Assembly: GCF_033110285.1 (NCBI RefSeq)
Contig: NZ_CP136995.1
Location: 1,426,001-1,490,000, forward strand
Origin: Ottowia sp. SB7-C50
Lineage (GTDB): Bacteria > Pseudomonadota > Gammaproteobacteria > Burkholderiales > Burkholderiaceae_C
Direction: 5' to 3'
Length of the DNA: 64,000 nt
A program made the translations under genes and the position numbers. Below are positions 44,469 through 52,969 of the stretch, piece by piece. Position 1 is the first letter of the stretch, and each line of letters starts with the position of its first letter. The notes below the pieces were generated by a model. The model did no database searches. It was not told the DNA's origin and saw only the letters and a list, made by a program, of their open reading frames with translations.

Positions 44469-45959
44469 TCACAACTGAAACGCCACCGTCGCCACGACGC
44501 CTTCCAGAATGTCGCGACCCCACCCCGGCGGTTGTGCATCGGCGCGCTCGCCTTCGGCGGCCGTGCGCGAAATCCAGTCGGCCAGCCAAGCAATCTCGTT
44601 CTGGCCGTAAAACGCGGCCATGGCTTCGTAGTTGATGAACAGGCTGCGGCTGTCCAGGTTGGCCGATCCGCAAAGCGCCAGCACGTCGTCCACCACCACG
44701 GCCTTGGCATGCAGCATGGCAGGCACCAGGCGCACGTCGACGCCGTTTTCGGCCAGTTCACGCACCGCCCGGCCGCGTGCCCAGTCGGCCAGCCGGTGGT
44801 TGGACTGGCGCGGCAAGGCCAGCGTGACTTGCACGCCGCGCTTTGCCGCCAGCAGCAGGGCCTCGATCAAGCCTTCGTCGGGCACGAAGTAGGGCGTGGC
44901 CAGCAGCAGGCGCTGCTCGGCGTGGAAGGCCGACGAAATCAGCAGCGCGTGCAGGATGTCTTCGTGAAAGTCCGGGCCGCTCGGCACCCAGTGCGCCAGC
45001 GCGATGTCGTGCGACGAGCGTCGTGCGGACAGGGTGGCCACGGCCTGCAGTGCGGTGGCCGCCAGCCGCGGGCCGGTCAGCGCCTGCGCGGTGGCATGGA
45101 ATTCGGCGTCGTAGTGCGCGGCCCGCTCGGCATAGCCGCTGCGGTGCGCGCGCCGCAGCCCCAGCGCGATGCGCCAGTCGCCGTCAAACAGCGCCAGGGC
45201 CTGCGTGGCCAGCGGCCCCTCGACCGTGAAGCTGAGGTCGCGCCAGGGCGGCTCGCCCGCCTGGCCGATGAAGTATTCGTTGGCCAGGTTGCGCCCGCCA
45301 CCCCACAGGCGCACGCCGTCGGCCACCACCAACTTGCGGTGGTTGCGCAGGTTGGTGCGCCCGCGCCGCGGGTTGCGCAGCGCCGGCATGAAGCGGCGGA
45401 TCTGCACGCCCGCCGCCCGCAGCACCTTGTCGTGGCTGCGTGAACTCTTGAGGCTGCCGATGCTGTCGACCAGCAGGCGCACGCGCACGCCCGCTCGGGC
45501 CCGCTCGGCCAGCTGTGCGGCCAGCGCGGCGCCCACCTCGTCGTCGCCCAGCACGTAGGTGCAGATGTCCAGCGTGCGCCGCGCCGAGCCAATCACTTCG
45601 CCCAGTGCGCGCAGCGCCTGCTCGCCGTCCGCTTCAAAACGCACCGAAGCCTGGGGCCGCGCGCCGGCCACCCCCAGCGCGGCGAGCAACTGCGTGGCCC
45701 ACAGCGGTGCCAGCGCGGCCCACGGCCCGGCCGGCGCGGGCTGGCGCCGCGTGGCGGGGCGCACCGTCTTGCGCGTGCCGAACAGCAGGAACACGGGCAG
45801 CCCCAGGTACGGGAACGCGGCGATGCCCATGACCCAGGCCAGCGCCGCATAAGGGTGGCGCCGCTGGCGCCGCACGCGCGTGACCACCACGTACGTCAGC
45901 AGGCCCACGGCCACAAAAGCGGCGTGTTCCAGCGGACTGAGCGTGGGCAGGCGGATCAT
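44469..45959 (-). CDS. Cardiolipin synthase (phospholipase D family)
   Basis: Joins two phosphatidylglycerols into cardiolipin at the inner membrane. 496 residues, with two N-terminal hydrophobic segments (about 10-27 and 38-62) and two HKD motifs: HRKLVVADG near 206 and HAKAVVVDD near 418, each followed by GGxN/GSxN. The sequence between the membrane part and the first domain is Ala/Pro/Arg-rich. Stands alone and converges on the glycine-zipper gene. Confidence 0.93.
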   Translation of the reverse strand: MIRLPTLSPLEHAAFVAVGLLTYVVVTRVRRQRRHPYAALAWVMGIAAFPYLGLPVFLLFGTRKTVRPATRRQPAPAGPWAALAPLWATQLLAALGVAGARPQASVRFEADGEQALRALGEVIGSARRTLDICTYVLGDDEVGAALAAQLAERARAGVRVRLLVDSIGSLKSSRSHDKVLRAAGVQIRRFMPALRNPRRGRTNLRNHRKLVVADGVRLWGGGRNLANEYFIGQAGEPPWRDLSFTVEGPLATQALALFDGDWRIALGLRRAHRSGYAERAAHYDAEFHATAQALTGPRLAATALQAVATLSARRSSHDIALAHWVPSGPDFHEDILHALLISSAFHAEQRLLLATPYFVPDEGLIEALLLAAKRGVQVTLALPRQSNHRLADWARGRAVRELAENGVDVRLVPAMLHAKAVVVDDVLALCGSANLDSRSLFINYEAMAAFYGQNEIAWLADWISRTAAEGERADAQPPGWGRDILEGVVATVAFQL

Positions 45960-46102
45960 GCCGGGCGAGGGGAGCGCAAGGGTCTGGTGCTGTGAAAAAG
46001 AGAGCAGGCCATGCCCGCTGGGTCGGCGGCGGGTTCAAGTTGATTATGCGGTGCGGGCGCACGGCGCGCTGCAAGGCCGGGCCTCGCGCCAGCCGCTCGG
46101 AT

Positions 46103-46147
46103 GCTATGAATAAAGTAGCTTGATCCGCGCTTCAGGCAAGGGCTGGA
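46103..46147. repeat. Family A inverted repeat, copy 13
   Basis: gctatgaataaagtagc at 46103-46119, then ttgatccgcgcttcaggcaa; between cardiolipin synthase and rlmB starts. Confidence 0.75.
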
Positions 46148-46181
46148 CGCCAAAACGACCTGAAATGCGGCGCCGTCGATA

Positions 46182-46937
46182 ATGCAGCCCATGTCCAGCC
46201 CCAAAGTCCTGTTCGGCTTTCACGCCGTCGGCGTGCGCCTGAAGACCGCGCCGGCTTCGATCATCGAGGTCTACGTCGACCCCACGCGGCGCGACGCGCG
46301 CATGAAGCAGTTTCTGACGCGCGCCGCCGAAGCCGGTGTGCGCGTGATCGAGGCCGACGGCCCGCGCCTTGTCAAGCTGACCGGCAGCGCCGGCCACCAG
46401 GGCGTAGCCGCGCGCGTGCAGGCGGTGGAGGGCGTGCGCACGCTCGACGAACTGCTGGACGATTTGCAGGAAGCGGGCACAGTACCGCTCTTGCTGGTGC
46501 TGGACGGCGTGACCGACCCGCACAACCTGGGCGCCTGCCTGCGCGTGGCCGACGGCGCCGGTGCGCACGCCGTCATCGCGCCCAAGGACCATGCCGCGGG
46601 CATCAACGCCACCGTCGCCAAAGTGGCCAGCGGCGCGGCCGAGACGGTGCCGTACTTCATGGTCACCAACCTGGCGCGCACGCTGAACGAGTTGAAAGAG
46701 CGCAGCATCTGGGTCACCGGCACCAGCGATGACGCCGACCGGACGCTGTACGACGTCGATTTCAAAGGCCCCACCGCGCTGGTGCTGGGCGCCGAAGGGC
46801 CGGGCATGCGCCAGCTCACGCGCAAAACCTGCGACCAGCTGGTGCGCATCCCGATGATGGGCGCGGTGGAAAGCCTGAACGTCAGCGTGGCCAGCGGCGT
46901 GTGTCTGTATGAGGCACGGCGCCAGCGCGGGGTTTGA
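46182..46937 (+). CDS. rlmB: 23S rRNA (guanosine-2'-O-)-methyltransferase
   Basis: SpoU-family (knotted) methyltransferase acting on the 23S rRNA peptidyl-transferase region. 251 residues from 46182; an ATG at 46191 (MSSPKVLFG) is equally possible and no Shine-Dalgarno decides it. N-terminal substrate-binding domain ([12 protein letters not shown]), then SPOUT motifs [18 protein letters not shown] near 107-124, [11 protein letters not shown] near 201 and [16 protein letters not shown] near 223-238. The gene before it runs the other way. Confidence 0.95.
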   Translation: MQPMSSPKVLFGFHAVGVRLKTAPASIIEVYVDPTRRDARMKQFLTRAAEAGVRVIEADGPRLVKLTGSAGHQGVAARVQAVEGVRTLDELLDDLQEAGTVPLLLVLDGVTDPHNLGACLRVADGAGAHAVIAPKDHAAGINATVAKVASGAAETVPYFMVTNLARTLNELKERSIWVTGTSDDADRTLYDVDFKGPTALVLGAEGPGMRQLTRKTCDQLVRIPMMGAVESLNVSVASGVCLYEARRQRGV

Positions 46938-46940
46938 GTC

Positions 46941-47303
46941 ATGCAGGCGCGGGCGCCGATCCCCATCCTGCGGATGTTCGACGAGGCGGCGGCGCGCGCG
47001 TTTTACGTCGACTTTCTGGGCTTTCGCCTCGATTGGGAACATCGTTTTGAGCCGGACCTGCCGCTGTACATGCAGGTGACCTTGGGCGATTGCGTGCTGC
47101 ACCTGTCCGGCCACCACGGCGACGCCACGCCCGGAGGCCATGTGCGCGTGCCGTGCACCGGGCTGCGCGAGTTCCAACAAGCGCTGCTGGCGAAGGGCTA
47201 TCGCCACGCGCGCCCTGGCATCGAGGTGCAGCCGTGGGGGCTGGACATGACGGTGAGCGACCCGTTTGGCAATCGGTTGACGTTCACGCAGGCGCTTGAA
47301 TAA
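46941..47303 (+). CDS. Glyoxalase-superfamily (bleomycin-resistance-like) protein
   Basis: 120-residue vicinal-oxygen-chelate protein. The PILRMFDEAAARAFYVDFLGF start, the HLSGHHGDATPGG loop and the DMTVSDPFGNRLTF end match the group of glyoxalase-like proteins related to bleomycin-binding proteins; true substrate unknown. Starts 3 bases after the rlmB stop, so it is probably co-transcribed. Confidence 0.8.
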   Translation: MQARAPIPILRMFDEAAARAFYVDFLGFRLDWEHRFEPDLPLYMQVTLGDCVLHLSGHHGDATPGGHVRVPCTGLREFQQALLAKGYRHARPGIEVQPWGLDMTVSDPFGNRLTFTQALE

Positions 47304-47316
47304 ATTCGCTTAAAAT

Positions 47317-47342
47317 GATCGAATCGAACGATTGGATCGATC
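47317..47342. promoter_or_regulatory. Candidate autoregulatory operator of the toxin-antitoxin pair
   Basis: Nested inverted repeats: GATCG (47317-47321) with CGATC (47338-47342), and AATCG with CGATT inside (47322-47333). It abuts the antitoxin ATG at 47346, where bound antitoxin would block both transcription and ribosome entry. Confidence 0.5.
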
Positions 47343-47345
47343 AAG

Positions 47346-47597
47346 ATGAGCACCTACACTGCCAACGAAGCCAAGGTCAATTTCGGCGCATTTCTGGACG
47401 CGGCGCAGCGCGAGCCGGTGCGCGTGACCCGCCGTGACCGTGTGGTGGGCGTGATGGTCTCGGCACAGGATTACGAATCCATGCGCGCCTTTTATGCCAA
47501 CCGGCTGCAGCACACGCTGGCCGAGACGGGCGCGCATGCCACGGCGCAAGGTCTGACGCCCGAGGCGCTGGACGATTTGCTGGCCGACGAGAGCTGA
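47346..47597 (+). CDS. Antitoxin, Phd/YefM family
   Basis: 83 residues. N-terminal Phd fold (TYTANEAKVNFGAFLDAAQ, then PVRVTRRDRVVGVMVSAQDY) binds DNA as a dimer; the C-terminal third is the toxin-neutralising tail. The stop overlaps the toxin start by one base (TGATG). A palindrome sits just upstream, as expected for autorepression. Confidence 0.88.
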   Translation: MSTYTANEAKVNFGAFLDAAQREPVRVTRRDRVVGVMVSAQDYESMRAFYANRLQHTLAETGAHATAQGLTPEALDDLLADES

Positions 47598-48022
47598 TGG
47601 CCGCGCCCGCGCCGCTCCGCGTGGTGGTCGATACCAATGTGCTGATCAGCGCGGCCTTGCTGCCCCAGTCGGTGCCGGCCTTGCTGTTGCACCATCTGCT
47701 CGCGCATGCCCGGTTGGTGTTTTCGGCGGCGACATTTTCTGAACTGGAAACCCGTCTGTGGAAGCCCAAGTTTGATCGCTACCTGACGCTCGACGCGCGA
47801 CGCCGCTTGCTGGTCGATCTCGGCGCCGTAGCCGATTGGGTCACGCCGACCGAACAGACGCGCTTCAGCCGCGATGGGGATGACGACGCATTCATTCAAG
47901 CAGCGCTGGCGGCCGACGCCGAGTGGCTGGTGAGCGGGGACGACGACTTGCTGGTACTGGACCAGGTCCGGTCCGTTCGCATCCTCACGCCGAGGGCGGC
48001 ACTGGATCTGTGGGCGCGCTGA
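47597..48022 (+). CDS. PIN-domain toxin (COG1569-type putative RNase)
   Basis: 141 residues. PIN-domain acidic residues are visible: VVVDTNVLIS (Asp, near 11), SELETRLW (Glu, near 50) and DDAFIQAALAADAEWLVSGDDDLL (Asp 97-98 and Asp near 116-119). Probably a magnesium-dependent RNase inhibiting translation when free. Coupled to the Phd antitoxin. The target RNA cannot be told. Confidence 0.87.
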   Translation: MAAPAPLRVVVDTNVLISAALLPQSVPALLLHHLLAHARLVFSAATFSELETRLWKPKFDRYLTLDARRRLLVDLGAVADWVTPTEQTRFSRDGDDDAFIQAALAADAEWLVSGDDDLLVLDQVRSVRILTPRAALDLWAR

Positions 48023-48048
48023 ACGTGGCGCCGCCGTAGGTCGGCTGG

Positions 48049-48459
48049 TCAGACCCGCCCTTCAACGTGGCGCGCAAAGTTGTCCAGGATGGCTTGCCAG
48101 CCCTGGCGCTGCTGCTCGGCGCTGTGCATGTTCTCGGCATCAAAGGTTTCGCGCACCGTCACGGTGCCGCCCGTGGTAACGAACTCGACGCGCACCTTGC
48201 GGCCGTCGCCGATCACGTATTCGATCAGGCGCTGCGGCTCAATGCGCGTGTACGTGCCCTCAAAGTCGAAGCCGGCGCTGCCGTCGCGCGCCTCCATGCG
48301 CGAGCAGAAGCTGCCGCCCTCGCGCAGGTCGACGCGGGCACGCGGCGTGTGCCAGTCGGGCGAAGCGGCGTTCCATTGCTCGATGGCGCGCGGGTCGGTC
48401 CACGCCGTCCAGACGCGGTCAATTTGGGCGTTGACGGTGGTTTCGATGGTGATGTTCAT
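48049..48459 (-). CDS. SRPBCC (AHSA1-like) domain protein
   Basis: 136-residue START-like fold protein. ITIETTVNAQIDRVWTAWTD at the N-terminus, the FDFEGTYTRIEPQRLIEYV segment near 72-90 and GWQAILDNFARHVE at the end are typical of the bacterial AHSA1/Hsp90-activator-like group. Function unknown; these often sit beside PhnB/DUF1428 genes, as here. Confidence 0.85.
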   Translation of the reverse strand: MNITIETTVNAQIDRVWTAWTDPRAIEQWNAASPDWHTPRARVDLREGGSFCSRMEARDGSAGFDFEGTYTRIEPQRLIEYVIGDGRKVRVEFVTTGGTVTVRETFDAENMHSAEQQRQGWQAILDNFARHVEGRV

Positions 48460-48530
48460 GGCGGTTCAAACGTTGGGTGGGTCGGCCATCGGGTGGCCGC
48501 GGAGCAGGCCATTCCAGCAACCGCCCGAGC

Positions 48531-48598
48531 CGGGGTTCCCCCGGCGACCAGCGGTGTCCCCCTTTGAGGGGGAAGGCGGCCGCAGGCCGACTCAGGGG
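48531..48598. repeat. GC-rich hairpin repeat family C, copy 2
   Basis: ggggttcccccggcgacc, then tccccctttgagggggaagg and cggccgcaggccgactcaggg. Matches the copy at 22556-22625 in order and spacing. Reaches into the stop codon of the VOC gene to its right; probable terminator. Confidence 0.7.
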
Positions 48599-49035
48599 GT
48601 GGCCACGTTCACCATCCAAGGCGTGCCGAAGCGGTCGGTCACCATGCCGAAACCGGGCGACCAGAAAGTCTTTTCGAAGGGCATCGTGACCTGGCCGCCC
48701 TGGGCGAGGGCGCTGAACACGCGCTGGCCTTCCGCCGCGTCGGCCACGCCGATCGATACCCACAGGCCTTGCGGCTTGACGTAGCCGCCGGCGCAGCCTT
48801 CGCCCGCGCCAGGCAGGGTGTCGGAGCCCATCAGCGCCTGCGGGCCGATCTGCAGGTGCACGTGCATGATGCGTTGACGGGCTTCGGGCGGCAGGGGCGG
48901 CATGTTCTCGCCGGGCGGCATTTCGCCGAACCTGCTGCTGTGCACGATCTCGCCCTTGAACAGGTCCTTGTAGAAGGCGAAGGCCTCGGCGCAATGGCCG
49001 TCGAAGTTGAGGTAGGGGGGCAAATTGCATGGCAA
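48592..49035 (-). CDS. VOC-family protein, PhnB-like (1)
   Basis: 147-residue vicinal-oxygen-chelate protein: PYLNFDGHCAEAFAFYKDLF at the N-terminus, IMHVHLQIGPQALMGSD near 56-72, and WSPGFGMVTDRFGTPWMVN at the C-terminus, all typical of PhnB-like (3-demethylubiquinone-methyltransferase-like) proteins. Function unknown. Same strand as three neighbouring small genes. Confidence 0.85.
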   Translation of the reverse strand: MPCNLPPYLNFDGHCAEAFAFYKDLFKGEIVHSSRFGEMPPGENMPPLPPEARQRIMHVHLQIGPQALMGSDTLPGAGEGCAGGYVKPQGLWVSIGVADAAEGQRVFSALAQGGQVTMPFEKTFWSPGFGMVTDRFGTPWMVNVATP

Positions 49036-49053
49036 ATCTCCTTGGGATTGAAA

Positions 49054-49269
49054 TCAGTACAGCCGGCTCAGTGGCCACGATACGCCGTCATTGAGCCAGC
49101 CGAAGCCGCGGCTGAAATCGTAGGCGCCGACCGGCATCGGCACGCCGCCGCCGGTGGGCGCGGGGTGGCGCTTACGTGCAGCGCGCGCTTTGGACCCGGT
49201 GGCCGTATACAGGTCGATGGCGCGCTGCGCCTCGTCCTGCAGCATCAGGCACGGCGTGCCCGTGGTCAT
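49054..49269 (-). pseudogene. Internally deleted VOC/PhnB-like remnant
   Basis: 71 residues. It begins like a PhnB protein (TPCLMLQDEAQRAIDLYTAT) and ends like one (FSRGFGWLNDGVSWPL), but the central 80 or so residues are absent; the middle is a basic stretch (SKARAARKRHPAPTGG). Start overlaps the preceding VOC stop by four bases (ATGA). Probably a decayed third paralogue, though a short functional protein cannot be excluded. Confidence 0.55.
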
Positions 49270-49772
49270 GCGCTGCCTTCAAACGCCCGGCGCAGGCGCG
49301 CCAGGTCAAGTTTCTTCATCGTCATCATGGCGCTCATGTACCGCTCCACCGCCGCGCGGTCGGGCGAGGTGATCCATTCGGCAAACGCGGCCGGCGTGAT
49401 CTGCCACGACAGGCCATAGCGATCCTTCAGCCAGCCGCATTGTTGCGCCGCCGGATCGCCGCCTTGTGACAGCGCGTTCCAGTAGTGGTCGATCTCGTCC
49501 TGCGTGTCGCACAGCACCATCAGCGACAGCGCTTCGGTGAACCGGAAGATCGGCCCGCCGTTGAGCGCCAGCATCGGCTGGCCGAGCAACTCGAAGCTCA
49601 CGCTCATCACGCTGCCGGGCGTCTGGCCGTGCTGGTCCTGGCCGGCTTCGGTGTAGTACGACAAGGGGCCCAGGCGCGATTGTGGGAACACGCTGGTGTA
49701 AAAGCGTGCGGCTGGCTCGGCCTGGCCGTCAAACCACAGGCAGGGCTGTAGGCGGTGTTGCAGTTGCGGCAT
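49266..49772 (-). CDS. VOC-family protein, PhnB-like (2)
   Basis: 168-residue PhnB-like protein. LQPCLWFDGQAEPAARFYTS at the N-terminus, then VSFELLGQPMLALNGGP, the QCGWLKDRYGLSWQITP C-terminal motif. Shares architecture with the gene at 48592. Probably in one operon with the DUF1428 gene upstream and the remnant downstream. Confidence 0.88.
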   Translation of the reverse strand: MPQLQHRLQPCLWFDGQAEPAARFYTSVFPQSRLGPLSYYTEAGQDQHGQTPGSVMSVSFELLGQPMLALNGGPIFRFTEALSLMVLCDTQDEIDHYWNALSQGGDPAAQQCGWLKDRYGLSWQITPAAFAEWITSPDRAAVERYMSAMMTMKKLDLARLRRAFEGSA

Positions 49773-49793
49773 GTTGACTCCGGATGCAGTGCG

Positions 49794-50147
49794 TCACGTT
49801 TCGGTCAGCAGTTGAAAACCGCCGTAGATCAGCCGCTGGCCGTCGAAGGGCATGTCACGGGGCATCTCGGGGTCGTCCATCATCGCCTTCCAGGCGCTGT
49901 CGCGCACCGCCTTCGACGGCCAGGTGACCCAGGAGAACACCACGGTTTCGTCTGGCTGGCGCTGCACGGCCAGCGTGAACGAGGTGCGCTTGCCCTCGGG
50001 CACGTCGTCGCCCCAGCATTCGACGACGCTGAGCGCGCCGTGCTTCTTGAAGACGCGCGCGGCGTCGATGGCATGCCGGCGGTAGTCGTTGCGCCGCGCG
50101 GTGGGCACGGCAGCCACGAAGCCGTCAATGTACGTGTCGGGTTGCAT
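49794..50147 (-). CDS. DUF1428 family protein
   Basis: 117 residues from the ATG at 50147 (MQPDTYIDGFVAAVP), with aaggaat upstream. Conserved VPEGKRTSFTLAVQRQPDETVVFSW region, then MDDPEMPRDMPFDGQRLIYGGF typical of the family; a ferredoxin-like-fold protein of unknown function. First gene of the minus-strand VOC/SRPBCC group, divergent from tetR, and likely the main target of that repressor. Confidence 0.88.
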   Translation of the reverse strand: MQPDTYIDGFVAAVPTARRNDYRRHAIDAARVFKKHGALSVVECWGDDVPEGKRTSFTLAVQRQPDETVVFSWVTWPSKAVRDSAWKAMMDDPEMPRDMPFDGQRLIYGGFQLLTET

Positions 50148-50177
50148 GTGAATTCCTTGTTGGGTGTGTATGTGAAC

Positions 50178-50216
50178 ACCGTCCACTTCATTCTGCACTA
50201 AAATGGACGCTGTCCA
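50178..50216. promoter_or_regulatory. Candidate TetR operator region
   Basis: TGGAC-GCT-GTCCA (50204-50216), 20 bases before the tetR start, with a related half site ccgtccac about 25 bases to the left. Lies between the divergent tetR and DUF1428 genes. Confidence 0.5.
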
Positions 50217-50236
50217 CATTTAACCCCGCCAGCCCG

Positions 50237-50902
50237 ATGGTCAAGCGCGCGACTGCAGCCCCTGCGGCGGCGGCTACGGCCCGCCGCGAAACGTATCGCC
50301 ATGGCGATCTGCGCCGGGCCTTGCTGGACGCTGGCGTGGCGCTGGCGCGCGAGGGCGGCCCGGACGCCGTGGTGCTGCGCGAGGCGACGCGTCGTGCCGG
50401 CGTGGCGCCCAACGCGGCGTACCGCCACTTTGCCAACCACCAGGCGCTGTTCGACGCCGTGCGCATGCACGCGCTGGGTGCGCTGGCGGCGGCCATCGAG
50501 CGCGAATGGGCGCGCGCGCTGAAGGTGCGCGACCCCAAGGCGCGCGCCAGGGCGCTGCTGCGCGCCGTCGGCACCGGTTACCTGGGCTTTGCGCAGGCCG
50601 AGACCGGGCTGTTCCGCACCGCCTTCGTGTTCGGCGAGCACGACGTTGAAGTGCCACCCGATCCCGCCCGCGCGGCCGCGCTGGGCTTGAACCCGTTTGA
50701 ATTGCTGGGCGCCGCGCTGGATGCGCTGGTCGACACGGGCGCGCTGCCGGCAGACCGGCGGCCCGGGGCCGAATACCTGGCCTGGTCGGCCGTGCACGGC
50801 CTGGCGCTGCTGATCATTGACGGGCCCTTGCGCGCCGCGCCCGCCAAGGCGCGTCGCGCCCTGGGCGAACGCCTGCTGCGGATGGTGGAACTCGGTCTGT
50901 AG
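50237..50902 (+). CDS. TetR-family regulator with WHG-type C-terminal domain
   Basis: 221 residues. DNA-binding helix-turn-helix near 22-68 (YRHGDLRRALLDAGVALARE ... TRRAGVAPNAAYRHFANHQA). The C-terminal domain ends like the TetR WHG group (YLAWSAVHGLALLIIDGPL). Divergent from the DUF1428/VOC/SRPBCC gene group, which it probably represses with itself. Ligand unknown. Confidence 0.9.
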   Translation: MVKRATAAPAAAATARRETYRHGDLRRALLDAGVALAREGGPDAVVLREATRRAGVAPNAAYRHFANHQALFDAVRMHALGALAAAIEREWARALKVRDPKARARALLRAVGTGYLGFAQAETGLFRTAFVFGEHDVEVPPDPARAAALGLNPFELLGAALDALVDTGALPADRRPGAEYLAWSAVHGLALLIIDGPLRAAPAKARRALGERLLRMVELGL

Positions 50903-51023
50903 ATGCGGCGCGGGCGAATCGGCGGTTGCAATTGGTGACGAACCGGCAGCCTGCGCGTCTACCCGCGGCCGTCGCTGGCACGTTGAGGGCGAGGCCGATC
51001 CTGGCCGCTACCGCGCTGCCCGC

Positions 51024-52160
51024 ATGACGTTGTTCCGCCGTTTGCCAAGCCCCTTGCGCCGCCTTGCGGTGCAGGCTGGCGCCTGGGCGGCCGCGTTGTT
51101 GCTGGTGGCATGCGGGCCGCAGCCCGCGCCGCCGCCGGCGGTACTGGGCGTGGCGCAGATCCACGCACTGATGCGCCAGGCGGTGCCGCAGCGCCGCGTC
51201 GACGCGGGCTGGGCCGCCGACATGCAGACGGCGTTTGCCCGGCTCGACTTGCCGGCCACGCGCCAGAACGTGTGCGCGGCCGTGGCCGTGGTGGCGCAGG
51301 AAAGCGGCTTCGTCGCCGACCCCGAGGTGCCCGGCCTAGCCGACATCACGCTGCGCAAACTGCAGCAGATTTCGCAGAACCCCGCTGCCTGGGCCGCCAT
51401 CAATGTGCGGCTGCGCCAGCAGGCCGAAGACGGGCGCACGTACTACGACCAGCTGCTGAAGATCCGCACCGAGCACGACCTGGAGCGCTGGTATCAGGCC
51501 TTCATGGGCGCGCGGCTGACCGGGCGATTGCTCAAGCTGGTGGGCAAGGACGTGGACACGCTGATCTCCACGCTGGGCTCGATGCAGGTCTCGGTCGCCT
51601 TTGCGCGCGGCTTTGCGCGCGAGCACGACATTCCCGAAAGCGACATCCGCGAGCGGCTCTACACCCGCGCCGGCGGACTGTTCTACGGCATGGCGCACCT
51701 GCTGAAGTACGAATACCACTACGCCGACCTGAAGCACCTGTTTGCCGACTACAACGCCGGCCATTACGCCAGCCGCAACGCCGGCTTTCAGCGCATGGTG
51801 TCGGCGCTGTCGGGCGTGCGGCTGGTGGCCGACGGCGACCTGCTGTCGTACGCCGGCGGCCGCGCGTCACCGTCGGCCACGCTGCAGGCGGTGCTGACGG
51901 CATTGGCGCGCCACGGCGTGCCCGCCGACCCGCAGGCCGTGCTGCGCGATCTGCGGCAGGAAAAGCAGTCCGCCCTGTTCGACACGGCGACTTACCGCCA
52001 GATCGCCGATCTGCACCGCCAGCGAGTAGGCTACGCCATCACCGAAGCCATGCCGCAGATCGACCTGCACAGCGACAAGATCCAGCGCCCGCTGACCACC
52101 GCCTGGTTCGCCGGCCGCGTGAACCAGCGCTTTCAGCAATGCCTGCGCGCCGCGCTGTGA
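51024..52160 (+). CDS. DUF1615 family lipoprotein
   Basis: 378 residues from the ATG at 51024. Lipoprotein signal (LAVQAGAWAAALLLVACGP, lipobox Cys near 31). The mature part matches the DUF1615 family (VAQESGFVADPEVPGLADIT near 90-109, GSMQVSVAFARGFARE near 185, YNAGHYASRNAGFQRM near 246). The Glu in QESGF and the overall helical pattern recall lytic-transglycosylase-like folds, but activity is not established. Follows tetR by 121 bases. Confidence 0.83.
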   Translation: MTLFRRLPSPLRRLAVQAGAWAAALLLVACGPQPAPPPAVLGVAQIHALMRQAVPQRRVDAGWAADMQTAFARLDLPATRQNVCAAVAVVAQESGFVADPEVPGLADITLRKLQQISQNPAAWAAINVRLRQQAEDGRTYYDQLLKIRTEHDLERWYQAFMGARLTGRLLKLVGKDVDTLISTLGSMQVSVAFARGFAREHDIPESDIRERLYTRAGGLFYGMAHLLKYEYHYADLKHLFADYNAGHYASRNAGFQRMVSALSGVRLVADGDLLSYAGGRASPSATLQAVLTALARHGVPADPQAVLRDLRQEKQSALFDTATYRQIADLHRQRVGYAITEAMPQIDLHSDKIQRPLTTAWFAGRVNQRFQQCLRAAL

Positions 52161-52191
52161 GGCGGCGCACGCCATTCGGTAAGCTGCGCAC

Positions 52192-52956
52192 ATGACCATC
52201 GATTCATCGCCGGCACTGCAGCAGGTGCGCCAATGGCTGCAGGATGCCGCCCACATCGCCATGCTGACGGGGGCAGGCGTCAGCGCCGAATCGGGCGTGC
52301 CCACCTTTCGTGACGCGCAGACCGGGCTGTGGGCCCACTTCAGGCCGGAAGATCTGGCCACGGTGGACGCCTTCCGGCGCGACCCCGCGCGCGTGTGGGA
52401 CTGGTACGCCGAGCGGCGCGTGAACATGCGCGAGGTGCAGCCCAACGCCGGCCACCGGGCCGTGGCCGACTTTCAGCGCCGTCACCCCGGCCGCCTGACG
52501 CTGGCCACCCAGAACGTCGACGGCCTGCACCAGAAGGCCGGCAGCGCCGACGTGCTGGCGCTGCACGGCAACATCTTTGAAGACCAGTGGCTCGACCCCT
52601 GCGCGCTGGCGCGCCGCCCGCAAGAGGGCTGCAGCCCCGCGCAGGCCGAGCCGGGCCGGCCGCCGCGCTGCGTGCAATGCGGCAACCTGGCGCGGCCGGC
52701 GGTGGTCTGGTTTGGCGAAATGCTGCCGCACGACGCGCTCGGCGCCGCCGAACGCGCGGCCGCGCGGTGCAACGTGATGCTGGTGGTCGGCACGTCGGGC
52801 GCGGTGTACCCGGCGGCGGGGCTGGCGCATGTGGCGCGCGCGGCCGGTGCGCGGGTGGTCATCGTCAACCCGCACCCGAGCGAGCTGGACGACTGGGCCC
52901 ACGCGGTGCTGCCGGGCACATCCGCGCAGCTGCTGCCTGTGCTGCTTGACTTCTGA
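52192..52956 (+). CDS. cobB: Sirtuin NAD-dependent deacylase (class III, CobB-like)
   Basis: 254 residues. Rossmann motif LTGAGVSAESGVPTFRDA near 25-42, catalytic His in LALHGNIFEDQ near 124, a zinc site (Cys at DPC, GC, CVQC between 138 and 164), and VVGTSGAVYPAAGLA near 201-215. The Tyr and Arg of the class III acid-recognition motif are present (WYAERR near 65-70), so desuccinylation or demalonylation as well as deacetylation is likely. Starts 31 bases after the DUF1615 stop. Confidence 0.93.
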   Translation: MTIDSSPALQQVRQWLQDAAHIAMLTGAGVSAESGVPTFRDAQTGLWAHFRPEDLATVDAFRRDPARVWDWYAERRVNMREVQPNAGHRAVADFQRRHPGRLTLATQNVDGLHQKAGSADVLALHGNIFEDQWLDPCALARRPQEGCSPAQAEPGRPPRCVQCGNLARPAVVWFGEMLPHDALGAAERAAARCNVMLVVGTSGAVYPAAGLAHVARAAGARVVIVNPHPSELDDWAHAVLPGTSAQLLPVLLDF

Positions 52957-52969
52957 GGATGACTTTACT

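Noticed and set aside
52170..52192. cattcggtaagctgcgcac before the sirtuin gene, resembling the family D repeat
   Set aside because: Only part of the word matches and it may be chance; not counted as a copy.
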